A DNA stretch of 64,000 nt, taken from contig JANTUC010000001.1 in assembly GCA_026873275.1 (NCBI GenBank), positions 2,356,001 to 2,420,000 of the forward strand, written 5' to 3'. How positions within the stretch are numbered: position 1 is the stretch's first letter; every line of letters begins with the position of its first letter. The notes below the pieces were generated by a model that did not search any database, was not told where the DNA came from, and was given only the letters and a program-made list of their open reading frames with translations. Below, piece by piece: positions 11,658 to 21,367 of the stretch. The position numbers and the translations under genes are program-made. This stretch comes from Pseudopithomyces maydicus (taxonomy: Eukaryota > Ascomycota > Dothideomycetes > Pleosporales > Didymosphaeriaceae).

Positions 11658-13942
11658 ATGTGGACTGCAGCATTGTGCGCAATTGTGCCATTGGCCTCTG
11701 CGCTTTTTGAAAATGGTTCCGTGATTGCGCCCTGCGATTCGCCCATATACTGTTACGGTGATATTCTGCGCGAAATTGAGCTTGCGCGACCATTTTCGGA
11801 CTCCAAAACGTTCGTTGATCTGTAAGTTGGGGCATCCGAATTTGCCGCAATAGCTCACCGTGCGTCAGTCCTACAATCAAGCCTCTCAGCGAAGTCATTG
11901 ACGCTTTCAATCAGCTTGAGAAGCCGATCCGAAACAATAGCGCACTGAACGATTTTCTGACAACGTATTTTGGTGAAGCGGGTAGCGAGCTCGAAGCGGT
12001 GCCGACGGTCGAACTCGACACTCAACCAGACTTCTTGGGCAACGTCAACAGCTCTACGATAGCGAACTTCACGTCACAAGTCATTGACATATGGCCTGAT
12101 TTAACAAGGCGTTATGCTGGTCCAAGCAATTGCACAGAGTGTGTCAATAGTTTTATTCCAGTAAATCGGACCTTTGTTGTAGCTGGTGGCCGATTCCGAG
12201 AACCATATTACTGGGATAGTTTCTGGATAATCGAGGGCCTTTTGCGAACCAAGGGCTCTTTCACCCAAATTGCGGAGAACATCATCGAGAATTTTCTGGA
12301 CCTCGTCGAAACAATTGGTTTCGTCCCAAATGGCGCTCGTCGTTACTACCTGAACCGGTCACAACCACCTTTGCTAACGCAGATGGTGCGAATATACGTT
12401 GAATGTACGCAGTATTTCAAGATTGGCGAGGGATTCTGTCCTGTTCCAGCGATTTGATAATTTCAGCTTTCCGGGTTCTTGCATTTCTTGGGCCTCAGAA
12501 TGTCTGAAATTTGACAACACGAGCAGATAAGATACCCTTTTCGTCCCAATGGCCCCGACTCATGAGTATCACTAACCTGTCTTCTGCTGCGTTTTAGACA
12601 CTCAGAACTACACCATCCTCGAGCGTGCCCTTCCATTGCTCGAAAAAGAATACGAATTCTGGAGCAATAATCGGACCGTGACCTTGGAGCGCGCTGGCAG
12701 GAATTACAGCTTGGTAAGTAATTACATTGACATAGTTTGTATGGATTATGGTACTGATGCATAAAGAACCACTATGCTGTTTCGAATACTCAGCCACGAC
12801 CGGAATCGTATTATGAAGACTATGTAACCGCTAACAATGCATCATACTACAATGAAGAAGGTCGGATCTTCAACGCCTCTGAGCCTCTGACCGATGAGGG
12901 AAAAGCCCAATTATACGCTAACCTAGCATCGGGGGCCGAGAGTGGGTGGGACTATTCTGCAAGATGGATTGCCAATCCAGCAGACAGTGTCACGCAAACC
13001 TTCTTTCCTCTCCGATCCTTGAATACGGCCAACATCATTCCAGTCGACCTGAATTCAATTCTGTATGGTAATGAAATTGCGATAGCAGAGTTTCACCGTT
13101 ATCAGGGCAACTATTCTGCTGCAGCTGCGTGGGCAACCCGTGCTGCTGACCGTAGCGAGGCGATGACTACCTTACTCTGGGACGCTGAGCATTACAGCTA
13201 CTTCGACTACAACCTAACATCTGGTGCAAAGAATGTTTATATCATTGCGGACAATACTACTGTTCAAGACGATACACCTGGCGCACCGACCGGTCAACAG
13301 GTGTTTTTTCATCTGGCGCAATTCTATCCATTTTGGACTGGCGCTGCCCCTGAACAGCTTAAGAACAATCCCTCGGCCCTGCGCCGTGTATACGCCCGTA
13401 TTGAAGAACTGCTCGATGATAGAGCCGGGGCAATAGCTGCCACGAACATACAGACAGGTCAACAATGGGACGAGCCTAATGTGTGGCCCCCTCTCATGCA
13501 CATTCTTATGCAAGGCCTGCTCAATACGCCTTTCAGCTCAGCAACCGAGAGCAACCAGACTTCGAGCGACTTCACTTGGACTCAGGATCTAGCTCTCAGA
13601 TTAGCGCAACGCTATATAGACTCTGCTTTCTGCACATGGCGCGTTACGGGTGGCGCCACGCCTGATTTCGCACAACTTGCCAACGCAGGAGGGAACGGAA
13701 CCATGTTTGAGAAGTATTCGGACGAATCCACTAATGCTGCAGGTGGCGGCGGGGAGTACACAGTGGTCGAAGGGTTCGGATGGTCGAATGGAGTCTTAAT
13801 CTGGGCGGTGGACAAGTTTGGACAGCATCTGCAAACGCCAAATTGTGGAAACATCACGGCGGCAGATATTTCGACGAAGCGTAAGAGAAGTGCTGTACAG
13901 CTGGATTCCAGAGATGCAAGTTGGGTGAAGAGATTCTCTTGA
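11658..13942 (+). CDS. Secreted GH37 trehalase
   Basis: Hydrolyses alpha,alpha-trehalose to two glucose. Exons 11658-11821, 11869-12404, 12598-12713 and 12767-13942 join to 663 residues. Introns of 47, 193 and 53 nt all have GT..AG, with a CACTAAC branch site in the second. An N-terminal signal peptide (MWTAALCAIVPLASA) and many N-x-S/T sites point to secretion. Family signatures: GGRFREPYYWDSFW (about residue 160), SGWDYSARW (about 330, holding the Asp usually assigned as catalytic acid), QWDEPNVWPP (about 504; commonly QWD-P-GWAP) and GGGGEY...GFGWSNGV (about 598). The signal peptide sets it apart from cytosolic neutral trehalases, which carry an N-terminal regulatory region instead. In-frame codons upstream of 11658 also read open, but the signal peptide supports this Met. 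The likely role is scavenging external trehalose. Confidence 0.92.
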
Positions 13943-15021
13943 AATGAACTCTCCAGACGGGGGGTTAGATAATGAGATATATGATTGGTGAATACTTGCC
14001 TTCGCCAATGCAGGAACGGTGAATAATGTTCCATATTACTTGGACCATTTCCCATGCAGCTTGCATAATAACCAATAACCATCCCTATGCTTTGACTTGT
14101 GCCTCGGTTGCTTTCGAATGAAAACGCCAGGAACAGGGGGATCACGCGGGGTCATGGTACACATTTTCTGTGCATCGGGTCTAGTGAGTTTATCGGTTTC
14201 CGAGGACTGATCAATCACATCCATGGATCGAAGAATCGACAATTGTATTTTGCAATAGTCTGTAGGTCAGGCACTGCTACTGCTGCTGCTCGCTGAACTT
14301 GCACCCTGCTTACAGACACCTGCCCCTCTCCCATCCATCTTGCATCGCAGCAGTACTGTGTACCTGAGACCTTCTTATCAATGTCATTTCCTGATCGTCA
14401 AGGCCAGCGCCATAATGGGAAAACCACGTCTCGTGTGGTCCCTGCCCATATAACTAGCTGCTATAACGGCCCGAAGCGAGAGGTTGGCGTTGCGATGAAA
14501 TGTACCCCGCGCATACACTAGCGCCCACGCCTACATTTCAGACTACACACCGCATGAACGCGGATCGGACTTGTACCCGGTTCCTGGCCAAACTCCGTTT
14601 TAACAACACAGCCGTACAGTCCACGTGTGCGATCTGCGCGTACACGTGAACACTGTGTGGTGGGAGGAAGCCCTAAGTGGTGGAAGGGCCACGGCAGTTG
14701 CGAGGTTTTAATATGTCAGAACCTGCACATGCAGAAGATTACAAGGGGGAAGCTAGTGTAGGCGCAAACAGGTCGGTAGGATGCATGTACTCGATACTTA
14801 TGTACCCCATACTAACAGATTGCCGGGCCGGAGGATTGCACGGTTTGGGATAGTTCTGAACTTCACTGTAGAGTATATAAACACTGTGTATTTCGTAGAA
14901 CCAGAAACACGGCTTCTTTGAAGGTCGCGCCTGCATCCACTTGCACAGGTGTTCGTTCCTGATTGTCTCCCATTAATTTGGTCATAGACAATTGATCTTG
15001 CTACTCTCGAGACGATACAAG
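13943..15021. other. Intergenic, trehalase 3' side and cutinase promoter
   Basis: About 1.08 kb without a supportable gene. It holds the trehalase 3' end and the cutinase promoter, including a TATA box at 14874-14881. Confidence 0.5.
14874..14881 (+). promoter_or_regulatory. TATA box of the cutinase gene
   Basis: TATATAAA lies about 140 bp upstream of the cutinase ATG, a spacing typical for inducible fungal genes with a short 5' leader. Confidence 0.6.
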
Positions 15022-15792
15022 ATGAAGTTTACCCTCTCTTTCGCTAGCGTCCTCGCTGTGACGAGCGCATCCCCACTGTTTATTCGTGACTCTACGACCA
15101 CACGAACAGAGCTCGAGGCTGGAAGCGCCTCGGCTTGCCCCAAAGCTATATTGATATGGGCGAGGGGGTCGATTCAAGAAGGGAACATGGTCAGTCTTTC
15201 AATGCATTTGCTCTTGATTATCATGAATGGGAAAGTCTGACAGGTGCAGGGTTCACAACCCGGCCCTATTCTAGCGGATGCACTCGAGTCATACTATGGT
15301 GCGGCCAACGTCTGGATCCAAGGTGTCGGTGGAGCATACACGGCTGGTCTGCTCGACAACCTAGCATCAAAGGGAACGACAGATGCTGCTATTGCTGAAG
15401 GCGCCCGCCTGTTCAAGCTTGCCAACACAAAATGCCCCAAAACACCCGTGGTTGCTGGAGGCTATAGGTAGGTTCATTTGTACTCGAATTGATGGTGTGG
15501 AAACTAACAAGACAAATTTAGCCAAGGTGCGGCACTGATTGCAGGCTCTATTCCCACCCTCTCCACCACAGTCATCAATCAAATCAAGGGTGTCACGCTC
15601 TTCGGGTATACTCGCAATAAGCAGAACAATGGTGGGATCCCAAGCTACCCACAGAGCAATTTGCAGGTGTACTGCGCGGATGGTGATTTGGTTTGCGATG
15701 GTACGCTGATTGTGCTCCCAGCACATTCAACATATGAGGACGAAGCAGCCGATGAGGCGCCAAAGTTCTTACAGAGCAAGATTGGGGCATGA
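15022..15792 (+). CDS. Cutinase (carbohydrate esterase family 5, alpha/beta hydrolase)
   Basis: Secreted serine esterase that cleaves cutin, the plant cuticle polyester, or related esters. Exons 15022-15189, 15250-15467 and 15522-15792 give 218 residues, the normal family size. A signal peptide (MKFTLSFASVLAVTSAS) is followed by the conserved start ACPKAILIWARGS. The catalytic triad is visible: Ser129 in GGYSQGA (spanning intron 2), Asp184 in GDLVCDG and His197 in LPAHSTYEDEA. Four cysteines fit the two family disulfides. At intron 1, two acceptors six bases apart are both in frame; GGTTCA at 15250 restores the family-like GNMGSQPG, while the earlier one adds two residues. A TATA box lies about 140 bp upstream. 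An acetylxylan esterase of the same fold is the alternative, but GDLVC and LPAH favour cutinase. Confidence 0.92.
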
Positions 15793-16222
15793 GAGTACTA
15801 TATAGAATAATGAACCTTGTATACGTCTTTCAAGCATCAGTGGGTGATGCCACGAATATGTGTATATACATACATGTGTATTTTCAAATGCGTCTTGCAG
15901 TATTTTGACCAAGGTCTTCACGAACGACGATAATTGAATGAATGACACTTAACCAAGTTGATTACTCGCCATTGAATCAGGCAGAGATGAGGTCGCATGA
16001 GAGAAGAGGAAAAGAGTGGGTGCGCCCCAGGTTCCATCGTGTCCCACGTGGTGATTTTTCGGCACTAACTCTTCCAGAGTACTAGCGTCGGCACTGCCAC
16101 TTAACTGACACGTGGAAAGTGTACCCGCCCGGTGCTTACCTATAACCCGACCTGAGTCACGGCAAGTATTTGATATTGGGCAGTCGATCACACGCGGAAA
16201 CAAACAGCTTCGATTCAAAACC
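15793..16222. other. Short intergenic region, cutinase / Nudix
   Basis: About 430 bp between two plus-strand genes. It holds the cutinase 3' end and the Nudix promoter; nothing else is recognised. Confidence 0.5.
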
Positions 16223-16809
16223 ATGGAGGAAGCACAAAGGCCAAAAATTGGCGTTGGTGTGGTGATTCACGATGGCGCAGGCAAGATAGTAATGGGTGAG
16301 CGGGCAAGCTCACACGGCGCGGGTAGGTGAGGAGTTGAATAGATGTAGGGATGGTACTGATGCATAGCAGGCACTTTGCAATGTCCCGGTGGGCATCTCG
16401 AATACGGGGAGTCGTTTGCCGAGTGCGCGAAGCGCGAGGTGCTTGAAGAAACAGGCTTGGAAGTGGGCAATGTCAAGTTTCTCGTTGCAACAAATGACGT
16501 GTTTGGTGAGGGTAAACATTACGTGACTGTTTTCGTGACATGCACGGTCGTGGGCGAGAATGACGAGCCAAAGGTACGAAGGGTCCGCTGCTGGTGATTC
16601 GAGATTGCTAACGGGCTTTGCAGCCGCTGGAGCCTGAAAAGTGTGCGCGATGGGAGTGGATAGCGTGGTCGCAAATGTGGTCGTGGGCAAAGGAACAATG
16701 CGAAGCAGAGGCCACGGGAGGCAAAGTGGACAAGAAGCTGTTCTTACCACTGGTGAATCTGTACCGGGAGTATCCCGAGATGGAAGGTTGTCTGCACGGT
16801 CGAGCGTGA
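16223..16809 (+). CDS. Nudix hydrolase, NUDT15-like
   Basis: Hydrolyses nucleoside diphosphate-linked substrates, probably (oxidised or modified) nucleoside triphosphates, acting as a pool cleaner. Exons 16223-16322, 16371-16573 and 16624-16809 encode 162 residues. The Nudix box (about residues 41-63) reads GHLEYGESFAECAKREVLEETGL, matching G-x5-E-x7-R-E-U-x-E-E-x-G-U with every metal ligand in place. The N-terminal RPKIGVGVVIHD, the CPGGHLEYGES core, HYVTVFV and the PLEPEKCARWEWIAW segment resemble NUDT15/MTH2-type proteins. The introns are 48 and 50 nt. No targeting signal is visible, so it is presumably cytosolic. Confidence 0.88.
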
Positions 16810-18276
16810 GCAGCAGTTAATGGACATTGCCAGGACGGCGGCGGAGAGGCGCAGTCACCGCAGTGCAGTGCTTCCCAAGAGCCCCACTGGATGGATGCAT
16901 CCAAGTTTCTATTTACGAACGAGGGTGTTGCGAGGCTGACGATAGCATTATGCTCAATCCGAGCGAGTGGAGTGATTGGGCCTTCGGACTTGTTGCATGG
17001 GAGGCTCGAAAGGGCAGTCACAGTGGACGGATGGGGTTAAGCTCAGGGCCAGGGCACGGTGGGTGCAGGTGGGTGCAGGGTACATGTGGGGAAACACGGT
17101 ACCAGATGGGCATTCTTCTTGGAGACATCTGACGCGAGACGGGTGTACGGCATGGCAGGGCGTAATGGGTGCGGAGATGATTTGGGAAGACGGTTGTATG
17201 CGGAAGAGGCAACGGCGGAGATTTGCGAGGCTGGTCGTATTCTGAATTGGGGTACGGAGATGAACGTCGGAGGTTGGTGTGCGGCGGTGCGGCGGTGCGG
17301 CGGAGCTCCAGAGGCCCAGAGAGATGCTCACGTGTGACTAAGCTTCCCAAGCTTTCAAGGTTGCCCGCCAGCACTGGTTGGTGCCTGGGGCGCTGGACCG
17401 ATTGTCTTCTTCTTCTCAGCACGGTACAGTAGACTGGCCAGAGTGCTACCCATGGCCCAAGGGTTCATATTGGTTGCAGCCGTTCACTCTTTCCCCATTG
17501 GGCCTAGCCGTGTGTGGCACAGCTTCACTGCACAGCTGCACAGCACTCCCAGCGCGCTCCGGCGCACCGTGTCCCCCTCGACTGCACTGCACTCCCCTCC
17601 GCCCCGCCCTGCCCTACCCTGCCCGTTCCGATGTGATGAGAGACCGGGTTTGGGCGAATCGCAATCGCGCCGTGCTGTGTTCGCCCTGTGCAGAATCTCC
17701 GCCGACCAATCGCGCCGTGTCCGTAAGCCCAGCCCTTCGCTTGCTCTCCCCACTGCCTGGGATCAATCGCATCCAGCCTGGTCCTCCCTGTCCGGCCAGA
17801 ATCAGCTTCTCTGACCCGTCAAGCACATCTGCCGTCCAACCGCTTGCCTGTGTCGAGTTGACTCTCTCATGCCCACACGGCTCCCCACTGCCCCCCACTG
17901 CCGTCACCTGTCCAGCAAGACAGACAGCCTGAAGCTACCACAACATGGTTGCATTTTTGCATGCGTTGGGCCCATCGTTCCAGAGTAGCAACACCGTAGG
18001 AACCATTTCCGATCCACAGGGCCCCCCGTCAGCACGGCCCACTGTCGTTCTCCCTACCTAGGTGGCGCCGCCTGGAGCCTTCTTGCGCCATGAGACAGAC
18101 CAAACACGGCCATGCTTGGTTTCACCCATGCCTGTCCACAGAGTCCGGACACCCACCAGGAACGCCTCTCGCATACATGCATCTGACCCACTAGTGCCCG
18201 CCTTCCTTCACCGGCCTAGCCATGCTCATTGCCGACGCCCATCTGCATGCTCACCACCGACAGCCCCCAAGTTCTG

Positions 18277-18282
18277 TATAAA
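18277..18282 (+). promoter_or_regulatory. TATA box of the muramidase-LysM gene
   Basis: TATAAA followed by a C/T-rich leader lies about 210 bp upstream of the ATG at 18491. Confidence 0.6.
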
Positions 18283-18446
18283 GCCAGCCGCCAGCCGCTG
18301 CTGAAGTCCATCATCACAGCACACTTCACCAACAACTTCACAGTCCTTCCTTCTTACAGAGGCTTGCCTCCAGTCACTCTTTCTTGCAACTAACTTCGAT
18401 ACACTCTTTTCGAGTCACTCTTTTACCAACCAATCAACTTACTTTC

Positions 18447-18476
18447 CAACCAACCAACCAACCAACCAACCAACCT
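18447..18476 (+). repeat. (CCAA)n repeat in the 5' leader
   Basis: About seven CCAA units lie immediately upstream of the start codon at 18491, inside the predicted 5' untranslated region. Confidence 0.8.
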
Positions 18477-18490
18477 TATCAACCTTCAAA

Positions 18491-19518
18491 ATGTTCACTG
18501 CTTCCTACATCATCGCTGCTAGCCAGCTTTTCGCCTTTGCCTTCGGCGCTCCTCTCATGTCTGCCAGCCCCAGGCACGCTCGTTCCCTGGTGGAGCGCGC
18601 TGCCTACCAGGTCTTCGGTGGTGACGGTACCCCGGCCCAGGGCTGGCCTCAGGAGTCTCAGTGGAAGTCTTTCGAGGATGCCTGGAGCGCCAACGTTGCT
18701 ACCACTCTCCAGTCTTGCACCCAGTTCGGCATGGAGAACAACAGCCAGGAAGAATCCGACAACATCAAGAAGGCCATCCAGGAGGTCGCTGGCGAGAGCG
18801 GTGTCAAGCCCGAGTTCATTCTCGCCATTGTCATGCAAGAGTCCAAGGGCTGCGTTCGCGCCCCGACCACCAACTACGGCTTCGACAACCCTGGACTGAT
18901 GCAGTCCTTCCAGGGTAAGAGCTCTTGCAACCCCAGTGGCCAGGGCATTGTTCCCTGCCCTTACGATCAGATCAAGGGTATGATTGCCGATGGTGCCGGT
19001 CTCAACGGCGAGGTCGGTCTCAAGTGGGGAATCCAGCAGGCCGCCAGCCAGGACGTCGACAAGTACTACAAGGCCTCGCGTATCTACAACTCTGGTTCCA
19101 TCGCCGCCGATGGCAACCTCAACGGCGGCATTGCCACTCACTGCTACGCTTCTGACGTCGCCAACCGTCTCATTGGCTGGACCGACGCCGACTCCCACGA
19201 CTGCGACGAGGCCACCATTGGCAGCGTTGGCGGTGGTGCCCCCAACTCTGCTCCCGCTGGAGGCTCTGACGACGGTGCCACCACCACTCCCCTGCCGACA
19301 CCACCACTCCTCCCCCTGCCACCGGTGGCGGCGCCGCGCCTACCAACCCCAAGTTCGAGGGCGCCTCCCCTACCTGCAGCTCCTGGTACGATGTCAAGTC
19401 CGGCGACGGATGCGCAAGCACTGGCGTTGACATGGCCACTCTCACTTCCCTCAACACCGGCCTCCAGTCCGACTGCATGAACCTCCAGGCCAACGTTGCC
19501 TACTGCATTGCTGCTTAA
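18491..19518 (+). CDS. Secreted muramidase/transglycosylase-like protein with C-terminal LysM; frame break
   Basis: Signal peptide (MFTASYIIAASQLFAFAFGA), then a lysozyme-like lytic-transglycosylase fold (about residues 85-220) with the putative catalytic Glu117 in ILAIVMQESKG and the following NPGLMQSF region. A Thr/Pro/Gly linker leads to a C-terminal LysM-like module (WYDVKSGDGCAS ... YCIAA). The two halves lie in different frames: the first frame would run on to 19480, while LysM ends at 19518. One extra base in the CCCC run at 19289-19292 joins them through a sensible TTTPPADTTTPPPATGGG linker, giving 342 residues. No introns. Codons are strongly biased to C in third position, which with the TATA box suggests high expression. 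A likely secreted peptidoglycan- or chitin-directed enzyme. The substrate is not shown by sequence. The break may be a sequencing error or a true mutation. Confidence 0.8.
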
Positions 19519-21367
19519 GCGCGCGATGATCTAACCAACTAATCGAGCAGATATTCTTTTCTATTGACGGGAGACTTGGGGACTGTGAAGGGGTTGGTGT
19601 CAGCTGTACATTACTTTTCTCGTCTTTCGTTTCTCCTTTTGTGTCCCTTCCCTTTTGTCAGATTTGCAGCTTGTTTCCTCTCCATCTACTACACCGATAT
19701 ACACACTACGCACGCATGGATGGGACGGGCTATGGCAATGCTTGGATGAATCTTTCTTGTTTTTGATAGGCATTTCAGCGCGCGTCTGGTTCATGTTTCC
19801 GCACTCCTGATAGACTTATGAAAATACCTTTTAAAAAAAATCTTATTGCAAGTGAAAAACTGCTCCTTACAGTTGGTGACATCATATTCGCTTGGGGAAA
19901 GATTCCATTGCAATGCACTCCAGGGTATCCGATCCAAAATTGGAATGAGCAGGGGTTACGACGCCGTTTCGCAAACAGATCCGCAGAGTGTTTACCAAAC
20001 CAAATGTACAGATGAACTGGCCCCGAGCAAGCCATAGCAGAAGAAAAGCAACGGTGTGCCTAATCAGTTCGTACTCGTCAGAGGTTCTCGGCCGTCGACC
20101 AGCTGAAAATTCCCGAGCCACCTCGTACCATGAAACATTGTTTGAACTCCGATAGTAGGATGCAACCCCCTGCTTTCCCCTCATTGATTCCTTCAACAAA
20201 TAGAAGGTGATGACGTTACGCGGAGATTTATAGTATCTCGGGCGCCTGCATGAAAAATCCCCTTGTTTTATGTTTCGTTTCTGCGCATGTTACATTAGCC
20301 GTTTCTTCTCAGCGCTTCCCACTCCGCCGCTATTTGCCAGGTGTGTTGGCTTAGTAACAAACTTACCGCGCGAGTGTGCAGGCGCTACGACAAGGATACA
20401 TTCTGCGTCGGCCGGGGAGCGCCATCTAATGGACAGTGCCAAGGTGCGCGTGCGTAGGTTGCGAATGAGATGCATACTCAACACTTGACAGTACCTACAT
20501 CCAAGGCTCGATTGAGTCTTGATCGGCAAAGCTTACGCTAGACACCGTTATGCATTCGGTCGTTTTCTCCAGCCATCGAAACCGGACTCCGTAGCTCCAT
20601 TCCTCTCGTAAAATTCCTGAGCACGATCTCTGTCATTGTCTCTCGGTGGACTTCTCCATCCGTATTGTTTTGCTCAAGTTTATCGATCCAACAAAACCCT
20701 TTTCTGGCGATATTTCCAACCGCGCTTAAATTTTATGTATCCTGCCTGCATCCTCGAAAAGACTTGAAGTCAGTTGCCTCTGCTATGTTATTTCTGGTGG
20801 AATTTTGTTTTCATATAAATTTGCAACTTCTGTTTTGGAGAAGGAACCTCCAATAGAGAAAGTTGACACTGCCACTCAAGACTGCAAACTGGCAGAATAG
20901 TCGTGTGCGTAGTTTTTCTTCGTTCCCATAAGAATGCTAAGGCCCAGGCTACAGTTAGACACGTGCTTTGTTTCTCTTGTGTGCATTCGTGCCCACACAA
21001 CACCTCTCTTGGGGCAACCTCATAACGATATACTGTGCCGAGTGTGGCGCACATCCTAAAACATGAATCCGTCTATTAAAAAAATAGGATCGGAAATATC
21101 GGTATCTAAATAAAAGCCCACGTTGCTCCTCGACCTATGCTATCCATCCACCCAAATCCACCTACCATGCTAAATGCCCAAACGTTGTCGCTCATGCTGC
21201 TAATCCCAGATCCATATATCTACAGGTGTCATAACCTCCACTGGCCTCTCTGCATAATGTGCCAACTATCATATCGGTGCCTCGACCCTCCTGGAAGTAG
21301 TTCACATCCACAGCTTGCCAAGTCTTCTTTCCTTTTCTCTTTTGCAATCATAGTATGGCACTTCCAC
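19519..21367. other. Gene-free region between convergent genes
   Basis: About 1.85 kb between the muramidase-LysM gene (plus) and MTR10 (minus), so both 3' ends point into it. It is more A/T-rich than its surroundings. No frame resembles a family, and no RNA gene was recognised. Confidence 0.5.

Larger units (their letters stand above)
16810..18490. other. Long promoter region of the muramidase-LysM gene
   Basis: About 1.7 kb without a supportable gene. It is GC-rich with C-rich low-complexity stretches around 17570-17640. A TATA box lies at 18277-18282. The stretch before the ATG is pyrimidine-rich and ends in a CCAA repeat (18447-18476), as in strongly expressed fungal genes. Confidence 0.5.
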
